Translations under genes and position numbers: made by a program | Shown here: positions 25,400 to 33,499 of the stretch, one piece after another | Layout: every line of letters begins with the position of its first letter | How positions within the stretch are numbered: position 1 is the stretch's first letter | Assembly: GCF_014654205.1 (NCBI RefSeq) | Contig: NZ_BNAW01000042.1 | Location: forward strand, 1-64,000 | Reading direction: 5' to 3' | Length of the DNA stretch: 64,000 nt | From: Amycolatopsis bullii | GTDB lineage: Bacteria; Actinomycetota; Actinomycetes; Mycobacteriales; Pseudonocardiaceae | Notes under the pieces: generated by a model | Seen by the model: the letters and a program-made list of their open reading frames with translations, nothing else | The model's database searches: none | What the model was told of the DNA's origin: nothing

Positions 25400-26086
25400 A
25401 TGCGACCCCTCGGCAACATCCTGATCACCGGTGGCGCGTCCGGTCTCGGCGCCGCCACCGTCGACGCCGTCCGCAAGGCGGGCGGCACCCCGTACATCCT
25501 CGACCGCGTCCGTCCCGAGGACCCGGCGGAGTACGTCGAAGCCGACCTGACCGACACCGCCGCCACCGAGGCCGCGGTGCGTGAGCTCGCCGAACGCGCG
25601 GGCGGCCTCGACGGCGTCTTCACCGCCGCCGGCACCGACGCCTGCGGGCCACTCGGCGAAGTGTCCACAGAGGACTGGGAGCGGGTCGTCAAGGTGAACC
25701 TGTTCGGCACGGCCGCGGTGATCCGCGCCGCGCTCCCCTTCCTCGAGCGCTCGCACGGCACGGTCGTCACCGTCGCGTCCACCCTGGGCATCAAGGCGGT
25801 GAGCGACGCGACCGCCTACTGCGCCTCGAAGTTCGGCGTCGTCGGCTTCACCCGGGCGCTGGCCGCCGAGCTGGCCGGGCGGGTCGGCGTCACCCTGCTC
25901 ATCCCGGGCGGGATGTGGACGCACTTCTTCGACGACCGCACCGACCAGTACAAGCCGCCGCCGGACGCGAAGCTCAACCAGCCCGAGCACGTCGCGAACA
26001 CGGTGGTCTTCGCGTTGCAGCAGCCGCCCGGCGCCGAGGTGCGCGAGCTGGTCGTGTGCGCGTCCGAGGAGGGGTCGTGGCCGTGA
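25400..26086 (+). CDS. SDR family oxidoreductase
   Basis: A 228-aa short-chain reductase. NILITGGASGLGAAT holds the TGxxxGxG motif, TVASTLG the Ser and YCASK the Tyr/Lys pair. It lacks the motifs of HldD, the ADP-heptose 6-epimerase, so it is more likely a sugar ketoreductase. ATG 25400 follows AAGGAGAGCG. It sits 36 bp after hldE and overlaps the next gene by 4 bp. Substrate is inferred from the operon only. Confidence 0.85.
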   Translation: MRPLGNILITGGASGLGAATVDAVRKAGGTPYILDRVRPEDPAEYVEADLTDTAATEAAVRELAERAGGLDGVFTAAGTDACGPLGEVSTEDWERVVKVNLFGTAAVIRAALPFLERSHGTVVTVASTLGIKAVSDATAYCASKFGVVGFTRALAAELAGRVGVTLLIPGGMWTHFFDDRTDQYKPPPDAKLNQPEHVANTVVFALQQPPGAEVRELVVCASEEGSWP

Positions 26087-27027
26087 GCTCCGCGGTCCTC
26101 GTCCTGCGCGCGCTCGGCGTCGGGGACCTGCTGACGGCGGTCCCCGCGCTGCGCGCCCTGCGGGCGGCGTACCCGGGCGAACGGCTGGTGCTGGCCGCGC
26201 CGGAGCAGCTGCGCGACCTGGTCGGGCTGATCGACGCGGTCGACGAGCTGCTGCCCACGCCCGGGCTCGGCGAACTCGCCTGGCCCGGCCCGCCGCCGCG
26301 GCTCGCGGTGAACCTGCACGGCAGCGGCCCCGAGAGCATCCACGACCTCCTGGACACCGACCCGGCGGAGCTGCTGACCCACCGCCACCCGGACTTCCCC
26401 GACGTCCCCGGGCTCGACTGGCGCGACGACGTGCACGAAGTCGACCGCTGGTGCCGGCTCGTCGAGTACCACCACGTGGAGGCCGACCGCTCCGCCCTGC
26501 ACCTGCCGGTGCCGCCGGGCCCGAGCCCGGCACCGGACGCCGTCGTGGTGCACCCCGGCGCGGCGTTCCCGGCCCGGCGCTGGCCGCCCGAGCGGTTCGC
26601 GACCGTCGTCCGGGACCTCGCCGCCCGCGGGCACCGCGTCGTGCTCACCGGCAGCGCCGCCGAACGCGACCTGGCCGTTTCGATCGCCGAAGCAGCCGGG
26701 CTCGGCGAAGACGCCGTGCTGGCGGGACGCACGGGCCTGGCGGAACTGGCCGCGCTGGTGGCCGGGGCGGCGCTGGTCGTCTGCGGCGACACCGGCGTCG
26801 GGCACCTCGCCACCGCGTTCGGCACGCCGTCGGTGCTGCTGTTCGGCCCGACCCCGCCCCGGTTGTGGGGCCCACCGCCGTCGGCGCGGCAGCACGTCGT
26901 GCTGTGGGCCGGAAACGTCGGCGACCCCCACGGCACGGAACCCGACGGCGGGTTGCTGCTGCTCGGCGAAGAGCGCGTGCTGGCCGCGACGCGGTCGGCC
27001 CTGGAGATGCGGGTGGCCCATGGGTGA
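26083..27027 (+). CDS. GT9 family (ADP-heptosyltransferase-like) glycosyltransferase
   Basis: A 314-aa GT-B enzyme of the WaaF/WaaC type. The N-terminus VLRALGVGDLLTAVPALRAL and the C-terminal VVCGDTGVGHLATAFGTPSVLLFGPTPP are family signatures. DAVVVHPGAAFPARRWPPERF is the donor-binding entry. GTG 26083 (GTGA overlap) fits the GAGGAGG ribosome site better than GTG 26077. It lies in the ADP-heptose operon, so a heptose donor is likely. Confidence 0.9.
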   Translation: MSSAVLVLRALGVGDLLTAVPALRALRAAYPGERLVLAAPEQLRDLVGLIDAVDELLPTPGLGELAWPGPPPRLAVNLHGSGPESIHDLLDTDPAELLTHRHPDFPDVPGLDWRDDVHEVDRWCRLVEYHHVEADRSALHLPVPPGPSPAPDAVVVHPGAAFPARRWPPERFATVVRDLAARGHRVVLTGSAAERDLAVSIAEAAGLGEDAVLAGRTGLAELAALVAGAALVVCGDTGVGHLATAFGTPSVLLFGPTPPRLWGPPPSARQHVVLWAGNVGDPHGTEPDGGLLLLGEERVLAATRSALEMRVAHG

Positions 27028-28330
27028 GCACATCGGGATCGTCGGCGCGGGTTACGTCGGCCTGACCAGTGCCGCCTGTTTCTCGCGTCTCGGGCACCGC
27101 GTCACCTGCGTGGACGCCGACGTGTCCAAAGTGGACGAACTGGGCCGGGGCGTGGTGTCGATCGCCGAGCCCGGCCTGGCCGAGCTGGTCGGCCAGGGAC
27201 TCGCCGATCGGACGCTGAGCTTCACCACCGCGCAGGCCGAACTCTACGGCGCGGACCTCGTCTTCCTGTGCCTGCCGACGCCGCCCGCCGAAGACGGGCG
27301 CCCCGACCTCGGCGTGCTCGAACAGGTCGTGCCCCAGCTCGGGCGGCTGCTGCGGCCCGGCTGCGTGCTGGTCACCAAGTCGACCGTGCCGGTCGGCACC
27401 GCGGCCCGGCTGCCCCGCCTGCTGGGCCGGGACGACCTGCCGGTGGTGGCCAACCCGGAGTTCCTCCGCGAAGGTCACGCCGTCGAAGACTTCCTGCACC
27501 CGGACCGGGTCGTCGTCGGCACCGACCCGGCGGATTCCCCGGCGGCGCGGCGGGTCGCGCGGCTGTACGAGCCGACCGGCGCGCCGGTGGTGGCCACCGA
27601 CTCGGCCAGCGCCGAACTCGCGAAGTACGCGAGCAACGCCTTCCTGGCCGTGAAGCTGTCCTATGTGAACGTCCTGGCCGAGCTGTGCGAGCGGTTCGGC
27701 GCGGACGTCCGCGAGGTCTCGCGCACGATGGGCCTCGACGCGCGGATCGGCCCCGAGTTCCTCGCGCCGGGCCCCGGCTGGGGCGGGTCGTGCCTGCCGA
27801 AGGACACCTCGGCGCTGCTGCACGCGGCCGAATCGGCGGGCGTCGACTTCGGCATCCTGCGCGACGCGGTCCGCGTCAACGCCCGGCAGCGCGCCCGGGT
27901 GGTACGGGCCGTGCGGCAGGCCGTCACCGGTTCGCCCGCCGGATCCCTCGCCGGGGTCCGCCTCGGCCTGCTGGGCCTGGCGTTCAAGGCGGGCACCGGC
28001 GACCTGCGCGACTCCCCCGCCCTCGCGGTGGCCGACGACCTGGCCCGCGCCGGTGCGGAGCTGACCGCGCACGACCCCGCCGTCGCCTGTGTGCCCGGCA
28101 CGAGCTCGGTCCAGGTCGTCGACGACCCGTACCTGGTGGCCAAGGACGCCGCGGCGATCGTCGTGCTCACCGAGTGGCCCGAATTCCGGGACCTCGACTG
28201 GGCGCGGCTGGCCGCGTCGGCGGACCGGGCGGTCGTCGTCGACACCCGCAACCTGCTCGATCCCGACGTCCTCGCCGAGGCGGGGTTCGCCCACCTCGGC
28301 GTCGGCACCCATCCCCGGAGGCAGTCATGA
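27020..28330 (+). CDS. ugd: UDP-glucose 6-dehydrogenase family
   Basis: A 436-aa enzyme oxidising UDP-glucose to UDP-glucuronate with two NAD. GIVGAGYVGLTSA is at residues 6-18, NPEFLREG near 145-152, and the catalytic Cys258 is in GPGWGGSCLPKDT. GLAFKAGTGDLRDSP begins the C-terminal domain. ATG 27020 overlaps the GT9 gene by 8 bp. It could feed the UXS-like enzyme at 20688. The related GDP-mannose dehydrogenase cannot be fully excluded. Confidence 0.88.
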   Translation: MGEHIGIVGAGYVGLTSAACFSRLGHRVTCVDADVSKVDELGRGVVSIAEPGLAELVGQGLADRTLSFTTAQAELYGADLVFLCLPTPPAEDGRPDLGVLEQVVPQLGRLLRPGCVLVTKSTVPVGTAARLPRLLGRDDLPVVANPEFLREGHAVEDFLHPDRVVVGTDPADSPAARRVARLYEPTGAPVVATDSASAELAKYASNAFLAVKLSYVNVLAELCERFGADVREVSRTMGLDARIGPEFLAPGPGWGGSCLPKDTSALLHAAESAGVDFGILRDAVRVNARQRARVVRAVRQAVTGSPAGSLAGVRLGLLGLAFKAGTGDLRDSPALAVADDLARAGAELTAHDPAVACVPGTSSVQVVDDPYLVAKDAAAIVVLTEWPEFRDLDWARLAASADRAVVVDTRNLLDPDVLAEAGFAHLGVGTHPRRQS

Positions 28331-28932
28331 CCCTGCGCGTCCTCGCGCTGACCTGCACGCTCAAGCCGTCGCCCGCCAAGTCGAGCAGCGACCTCATCGC
28401 CCGGCAGCTGCTGGAGGGGTTCGCCGAACGCGGCGCCACCGGCGAGCTGGTGCGGGTGGTCGACCACGACGTCCGCCCCGGCGTGGAGGCCGACATGGGC
28501 AACGGGGACGCGTGGCCGGACATCCGGCGGAAGATCGCCGCGGCCGACATCCTGCTGATCGCCACCCCGACGTGGGTCGGCCACATGTCGAGCGTCGCGC
28601 AGCGGGTCCTGGAGCGCCTCGACGCGGAGCTGTCCGAAACGGACGACGAAGGCCGGCCGGCGATGTTCGGCAAGGTCGGCGTGGCCGCGGTCGTCGGCAA
28701 CGAGGACGGCGCACACAAGATCATCGCGGACCTGTTTCAGGCGCTGAACGACGTCGGGTTCACGGTGCCGGCCCAGGGCGCGACCTACTGGAACGGCGAA
28801 GCCATGCAGGGCGGCGACTACCAGGACCTCGAGGAGACGCCCGAAGCCGTGGCCTCGACGAACGCGACCTTGGTCCGCAACGCCGTCCACCTCGCCGAGC
28901 TGTTGCGCGCGCAGCAGTACCCGGCCAAGTGA
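28327..28932 (+). CDS. Flavodoxin/NADPH-dependent FMN reductase family protein
   Basis: A 201-aa flavodoxin-like protein. RVLALTCTLKPSPAKSSSD is the phosphate-binding loop of the NADPH-dependent FMN reductase family, with ATPTWVGHMSS and VVGNEDGAHK later in the flavin site. ATG 28327 overlaps the ugd stop (ATGA). It is the last gene of the operon. Its role in a sugar operon is unclear; it may serve redox stress, in line with the promoter type. Confidence 0.85.
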   Translation: MTLRVLALTCTLKPSPAKSSSDLIARQLLEGFAERGATGELVRVVDHDVRPGVEADMGNGDAWPDIRRKIAAADILLIATPTWVGHMSSVAQRVLERLDAELSETDDEGRPAMFGKVGVAAVVGNEDGAHKIIADLFQALNDVGFTVPAQGATYWNGEAMQGGDYQDLEETPEAVASTNATLVRNAVHLAELLRAQQYPAK

Positions 28933-29030
28933 TTACGCCGTTCGAGTGACATCACTGCGCCGGACGAGTGTGGTGCAGGACACGTGGGTAACCCAGCGGG
29001 ACCTTCCATCCGCGTCAGGGGGCTCCACCC

Positions 29031-29210
29031 ATGTCGAACCGAGTCATGATCAGCCGTGACAGCAAGCCGATTCCCTGCGAGGAGTGCGGCCTGCCCACGT
29101 TGCACGTCGCGCGCCTGGTGTCCGGGGACGGCACGCTGCTGGGCCAGACGATGGTGTGCACGGCCTGCCGCCGGCACCGCTCGGAAGCCGAAGCCGTCGC
29201 GATCCAGTAG
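29031..29210 (+). CDS. Small zinc-ribbon-like protein, 59 aa
   Basis: A short gene starting at ATG 29031 behind CAGGGGG. The product has CEEC (residues 16-19) and CTAC (43-46), a four-Cys zinc-ribbon arrangement, with a basic helix RRHRSEAEA after it. A weak GTGT-N14-GGGTAA promoter lies at 28968-28991. It is followed by a canonical terminator, so it is a complete monocistronic unit. No named family recognised; a zinc-binding nucleic-acid or chaperone-like role is possible. Confidence 0.72.
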   Translation: MSNRVMISRDSKPIPCEECGLPTLHVARLVSGDGTLLGQTMVCTACRRHRSEAEAVAIQ

Positions 29211-29220
29211 CTTTTGCCCG

Positions 29221-29260
29221 GGTGAAGGCCGCCTCTCCGGAGGCGGCCTTCACCGTTTTT
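29221..29260 (+). terminator. Rho-independent terminator
   Basis: A 15-bp GC-rich stem (29221-29235 with 29240-29254), TCCG tetraloop, then GTTTTT. It ends the zinc-ribbon transcript; its right arm overlaps the last codons of the convergent FUSC gene. Confidence 0.88.
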
Positions 29261-30590
29261 CCAGCTGCTCCAGGAGCAGGCGGGCGGGCAGGGTCAAGGT
29301 GCCGAGGCCGAGCCGCGCCGGGACGCCGTCTTCCTCCGCCGTCACCAGCCGCTTCTCGAGCTCTCCGAGCAGCGCGCGGCATTCGTCCAGTTCGACCGGC
29401 TCCCCGGCCACCGCGACCGCCTGCACGGCCCCGGCCAGGTGGTGCATCAGGTCCGCCAGCGACTCGCGCGCGTCCGGCCAGGGGTACTCGAACGGGTGCT
29501 CCCGCCGTCCGGCCGTCGTCCGCACGGCGGCGACCAGCTGCGACGTCGCGGGCCACAGCCCGATGAGCGTCCGCAGGGGACGTTCGTGGTGCGCCCCGGC
29601 GCCGGGGCGCCCGCGGCGGAGGTTCAGCATCCGCCCTTCCCGCGTCAGGCCGACGGCTTCTTCGGCCGCCAGGACCTGGCTGCGCGTGTCCCGTTCCTGC
29701 GACAGCAGGCCGTCGAGGTCGTCCGGCGGTTCTTCCCGGCGGATCACGTCGGACAGCGACTCCAGCAGGTCCGCCAGGGCTTTCCCGAGCCGCCCGGCGG
29801 CCGCGGCGAGCCGTTCGCCGTAGAGGGGCGGGAAGATCAGGGTGTTGACCGCGACGCCGATGGCCGCGCCGAGCGCCGTTTCGAGGAGGCGGTCGCCGAG
29901 CAGGACGGGCTCGCGCGCGGTGCCGTAGGAGATGACGAGCATGCCGGTGACCCCGACCCAGACACCGGCGTCGCCGAACCGCCGCCAGCTCCCGGCGAGC
30001 AAGCCGACGAAGACGACGGTGGCGAGCGCAACGGCCTGCCACGGGATCAACTGCCCCGCGACGGCGGCGAGGAGGACCCCGCCGGCGACCGAGCCGACCT
30101 GCTGCAGCCAGCCGCGCAGCGACCGGTACACGGTGGCCTCGACGAGGAACACGGCCGCATAGGGAGCGAGAAAGGGTTGCGGCAGCCGGAGAACGAGGGT
30201 GGCGAGCAACCAGGCGGCGGTCGCGGCGAGGGTGGCTTTGGCGCTTTGGACGAGGATGCGGCGCTCGCGGCCGGGGACGCGGACCGCGCGGGCGAACCAG
30301 CCGATCGGCGTGCGGTCACGCCGTCCCTCGTCGGGGACGGCTTCGTCGGTGCGCCGGAACAGGCGGGCGAACCGGCTCGCCGAGCGCGTGTCCCGCGAGG
30401 AGCCGCCATCCCGCCGCTCGGACGAGCGCGCGGACCGGCCCGCCGAATCGCCACCCCTCCCGTCACCGCCCTGCTGAGAGCCCTCGCTTGGCCGCCCGGA
30501 CCGGCCCGCCGGGGCACTTTCACGTGAAAGTGCCCCGGCGGTGGGATCCAGCTCGGCCGGCGAGTCCCCTTTTTCGCGCTGTTCCGTCAT
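29250..30590 (-). CDS. FUSC/aromatic acid exporter-like membrane protein
   Basis: A 446-aa protein with a long hydrophilic, Ser/Arg/Gly-rich N-terminus (residues 1-115) and about six membrane helices (from ATLAATAAWLLATLVL to GVAVNTLIFPPLYGERL), then a soluble helical C-terminal domain. This fits FUSC/ArAE exporters. ATG 30590 overlaps the ALDH stop by 4 bp (ATGA). A 34-bp perfect palindrome lies in the coding sequence of the disordered N-terminus. No alternative start downstream with a ribosome site was found. Confidence 0.82.
   Translation of the reverse strand: MTEQREKGDSPAELDPTAGALSRESAPAGRSGRPSEGSQQGGDGRGGDSAGRSARSSERRDGGSSRDTRSASRFARLFRRTDEAVPDEGRRDRTPIGWFARAVRVPGRERRILVQSAKATLAATAAWLLATLVLRLPQPFLAPYAAVFLVEATVYRSLRGWLQQVGSVAGGVLLAAVAGQLIPWQAVALATVVFVGLLAGSWRRFGDAGVWVGVTGMLVISYGTAREPVLLGDRLLETALGAAIGVAVNTLIFPPLYGERLAAAAGRLGKALADLLESLSDVIRREEPPDDLDGLLSQERDTRSQVLAAEEAVGLTREGRMLNLRRGRPGAGAHHERPLRTLIGLWPATSQLVAAVRTTAGRREHPFEYPWPDARESLADLMHHLAGAVQAVAVAGEPVELDECRALLGELEKRLVTAEEDGVPARLGLGTLTLPARLLLEQLEKR
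30507..30540. repeat. 34-bp perfect palindrome inside the FUSC gene
   Basis: 17-nt arms without a loop, centred on CACGTG, at 30523/30524. It lies 50-83 bp inside the FUSC reading frame, just after the ALDH gene. It resembles an intergenic terminator-type palindrome that has been captured by coding sequence. Confidence 0.8.
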
Positions 30591-31936
30591 GCCGGTGGGG
30601 CGATGTGCACGAGCTTCGTCTGGGTCATCTCGTCGAGCAGCTCCGGCCCGTACCCGTACCCGCTGCCACTCCGGCCGCGCGGGTGCGCCGCTCCGCCCGG
30701 GGCGCCGCCGAACACGTTGTTGACCTTGACCGTTCCGGCGGGCAGCTCGCGCCACGCTCGCTGTGCGTTCGCCATCGATCCCGTCAGCACCGTCGCGGCC
30801 AGGCCGTAGTCGCCCTTGGCCGCTTCGGCCAGGCCTTCGTCGAAGCTGGAGACCACCCGGACCGGCGCGACCGGGCCGAACGTCTCTTCGGTCATCACGC
30901 GCAGCTCGGCCCCGCAGTCCGTGAGGACCGTGGCCGGGTAGTGCGCGCCCGGCCCGTCCGGGACCGCGCCGCCGGTCAGCAGCCGGGCGCCCCGCTCCAC
31001 GGCGTCCGCCACGTGGGAGTGCACGTGGTCGCGGTGGCGCCGGTCCACCAGCGGGGCCAGCGTGCGCGTCTCGGCCTCCTTGACCAGCGCCGCCAGGAAC
31101 GGCTCGGCGACCGCCGAGCACACGTAGATCCGTTCGACCGCCACGCAGATCTGCCCCGAGTTGGCGAACGACCCCAGCGCCGCCTGACCGGCCGCCCACA
31201 CCGGGTCGACGTCCTCGTCGATCACCAGCGGGTCGTTGCCGCCGTTCTCCAGCAACGTCTTCGCGCCCGTCGCGGCCGCGCTCGCCGCGATCGACCGCCC
31301 GGTCGCCGTGCTGCCCACGTGGGCGATGACGTCGACGTCCGCGCGCATCGCCAGCAGCGCGCCGACCCCGCCATCGCCGTGCAGCGTCTGCAGCACACCG
31401 TCCGGGAAGACGTCGCCGAGCACCTCGCCGAGCAGCTGCCCGGTGTGCGGCGCGCGCTCGCTCGGCTTGTGCACCACCACGTTCCCGGTGGCCAGCGCCG
31501 CGCCCAGGAGCCCGCAGGCCACCGCCACCGGGTCGTTCCACGGCGTGAGCGCCACGACGACGCCGTACGGCTCGGGGACCATCAGGTCCGTCGCGCCGAC
31601 GTCGCCGAGCAGGCTGCGGCCGCGGTGCACCGGGCCCAGTTCGGCGTACTGGTCCAAGGTGCCCGCCCCGGCGAGCACGCCTTCGCGGGCTTCGTCGCGG
31701 GGCTTGCCCGTCTCGGCTTCGTTGGCCTTCGCCAGCTCGTCCGCGCGCGCCCGCAGCCGTTCCGCCGCGGTGTGCAGCAGCGCGCCGCGCTCGGCGGCCG
31801 GGGTCCGGGCCCACTGCGCCGCGCTCCGGCGAGCCAGCGCGAGTGCCGCGTCGATCGCGTCTTCGCCTGCGGCCGGCACCGTGCCGACCACGCTGCCGTC
31901 GGCCGGGTTCCGGATTTCGATCGTCCCCGCGGTCAT
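30587..31936 (-). CDS. Aldehyde dehydrogenase family protein
   Basis: A 449-aa ALDH. TPWNDPVAVACGLLGAAL is the cofactor region, ENGGNDPLVI carries the base Glu, and NSGQICVAVERIYV holds the catalytic Cys. ETFGPVAPV follows. Close to succinate-semialdehyde dehydrogenase-like members. A GTG at 31942 is part of the AAGGAGGTG ribosome site, so ATG 31936, 5 nt further, is the real start. First gene of an operon with the FUSC exporter. Substrate unknown. Confidence 0.9.
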   Translation of the reverse strand: MTAGTIEIRNPADGSVVGTVPAAGEDAIDAALALARRSAAQWARTPAAERGALLHTAAERLRARADELAKANEAETGKPRDEAREGVLAGAGTLDQYAELGPVHRGRSLLGDVGATDLMVPEPYGVVVALTPWNDPVAVACGLLGAALATGNVVVHKPSERAPHTGQLLGEVLGDVFPDGVLQTLHGDGGVGALLAMRADVDVIAHVGSTATGRSIAASAAATGAKTLLENGGNDPLVIDEDVDPVWAAGQAALGSFANSGQICVAVERIYVCSAVAEPFLAALVKEAETRTLAPLVDRRHRDHVHSHVADAVERGARLLTGGAVPDGPGAHYPATVLTDCGAELRVMTEETFGPVAPVRVVSSFDEGLAEAAKGDYGLAATVLTGSMANAQRAWRELPAGTVKVNNVFGGAPGGAAHPRGRSGSGYGYGPELLDEMTQTKLVHIAPPA

Positions 31937-31963
31937 CCGCACCTCCTTGTCGTCGCTCGCCGG

Positions 31964-31989
31964 TTACCCGGGCGCGGGGACTTCGACAC
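31964..31989 (-). promoter_or_regulatory. SigB/SigF-like promoter of ALDH-FUSC operon
   Basis: Minus strand GTGT, 16 nt, GGGTAA, 27 nt before ATG 31936. Divergent from the promoter at 31993. Confidence 0.55.
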
Positions 31990-31992
31990 GCC

Positions 31993-32017
31993 GTTTGATC
32001 ACCCCCGGCCGGGGTAT
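31993..32017 (+). promoter_or_regulatory. SigB/SigF-like promoter of GT2-HAD operon
   Basis: GTTT, 15 nt, GGGTAT, the full consensus. Ends 9 nt before GTG 32027; no ribosome site in between. Confidence 0.68.
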
Positions 32018-32026
32018 CCGTGGCCG

Positions 32027-33499
32027 GTGACGCTCGACTACACCGTGGTGATCCCCACGACCGGCCGGGACACGCTTCGGCCACTCCTGGAAACCCTGCT
32101 CGGCGGGCCCGATCCGCGGCCGGCGGAGATCCTCGTCGTCGACGACCGCCCGGACGGGGCCGAGCTGGACGTCCCCGACGGTGTCCGCGTGCTCCGCTCC
32201 GGCGGGCGCGGACCGGCGGCGGCGCGGAACCTCGGCTGGCGCACGGCGAAGAGCGAGTGGATCGCGTTCGTCGACGACGACGTCGTGCTCGCCCCCGACT
32301 GGGCGCGGCAGCTCGCGGCCGACCTCGGCTCGCTGCCGCCGGACGTGGCCGCGTCCCAGGGCCGGATCACCGTCCCGCTCCCCGCGGACCGGCGGCCCAC
32401 CGACGACGAACGTTCCACCGCCGGGCTCGAGCAGGCGCGGTGGATCACCGCGGACATGGCCTACCGCCGCCGCGCGCTCGTCGAGGTGGGCGGCTTCGAC
32501 GAGCGGTTCCCCCGCGCCTTCCGCGAGGACTCCGACCTCGCGCTGCGCGTCGCCGAGGCCGGACACCGGATCGACCAGGGCGAACGGCTCACCACGCACC
32601 CGGCCCGGCGCGCGGGGTTCTTCTACAGCCTCAAAGCCCAGCGCGGCAACGCCGACAACGCGTTGATGCGGGCCAAGCACGGCGTGCTCTGGCGGCAGCG
32701 GACCGGCGCCGGGCACGGACGGCTCGGCCTCCACGCACTGTCCACAGTGGCCGGTCTGGCCGCGCTCACGCTGCCACTGTTCAGGCAACGCGGAAAGGCC
32801 CTGCTCGCGGCCGGTGTCTGGGCCGGGCTGACGGCGGAGTTCGCCACCCGCCGGATCCAGCCCGGTCCGCGGACCCCCGGCGAGGTGGCGCGGATGGCCG
32901 TCACCAGTGTCCTGATCCCGCCCGCCGCGTGCTACCACCGGCTGCGCGGGGAGATCGCGGCCCGGCGGCCCCGGCCCCCGGTCGCGGTGCTGTTCGACCG
33001 GGACGACACGCTCATCGTCGACGTCCCCTACCTGAACGACCCCGACGGCGTCCGTCCGGTGCCCGGCGCGGTCGAGCTCGTCCGCGGGCTGCGGGAGCGC
33101 GGGATCCCGGTCGGGGTGGTGAGCAACCAGTCCGGTGTCGCGAAAGGACTGATCTCCCCCGAGCAGCTCGACGCGGTGAACGCCCGCGTCCAGGAGCTGT
33201 TCGGGCCGTTCGGCACCTGGCAGGTCTGCGTCCACGACGACGGCGACGGCTGCGCGTGCCGCAAACCGGCGCCCGGCATGGTGCTGCGGGCCGCCGGCGA
33301 GCTCGGCGTCGACCCGGCGTCCTGCGTGGTCATCGGCGACACCGGCGCCGACGTCGACGCGGCTCTCGCCGCCGGCGCCCGCGCGGTGCTGGTGCCGACC
33401 GACCGCACGCTCGAACCGGAGATCGCCCGGGCCCGCCGGGACGCCGCCGTCGCCCGGGACCTGTCCGAGGCGCTGCGGCTCGCCGGGGTCGCCGGATGA
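32027..33499 (+). CDS. Fusion: GT2 glycosyltransferase with GmhB-like HAD phosphatase
   Basis: A 490-aa two-domain protein. Residues 1 to about 310 are a GT2 enzyme (DYTVVIPTTGRDTL; WIAFVDDDVVL with DxD; FREDSDLALRVAEAG). From about 320 is a HAD phosphatase: VLFDRDDTLIVDVPYLND (nucleophile Asp), VVSNQSGVAKG, a shortened Cys/His zinc loop (CVHDDGDGCACRKPAPGM) and VIGDTGADVDAA. The zinc loop and fold match GmhB, which removes the 7-phosphate from heptose 1,7-bisphosphate. DRDDT replaces the usual DRDGT. This would fill the phosphatase gap between the two HldE steps. GTG 32027 is leaderless. Confidence 0.87.
   Translation: MTLDYTVVIPTTGRDTLRPLLETLLGGPDPRPAEILVVDDRPDGAELDVPDGVRVLRSGGRGPAAARNLGWRTAKSEWIAFVDDDVVLAPDWARQLAADLGSLPPDVAASQGRITVPLPADRRPTDDERSTAGLEQARWITADMAYRRRALVEVGGFDERFPRAFREDSDLALRVAEAGHRIDQGERLTTHPARRAGFFYSLKAQRGNADNALMRAKHGVLWRQRTGAGHGRLGLHALSTVAGLAALTLPLFRQRGKALLAAGVWAGLTAEFATRRIQPGPRTPGEVARMAVTSVLIPPAACYHRLRGEIAARRPRPPVAVLFDRDDTLIVDVPYLNDPDGVRPVPGAVELVRGLRERGIPVGVVSNQSGVAKGLISPEQLDAVNARVQELFGPFGTWQVCVHDDGDGCACRKPAPGMVLRAAGELGVDPASCVVIGDTGADVDAALAAGARAVLVPTDRTLEPEIARARRDAAVARDLSEALRLAGVAG

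Noticed and set aside
25400..26086. HldD (ADP-heptose epimerase)
   Set aside because: The protein is a short classical SDR without the extended-SDR motifs of HldD.
23699..26533. Long minus-strand open frame of over 900 codons
   Set aside because: It lies opposite gmhA, hldE and GT9, which have clear motifs. The product is low complexity.
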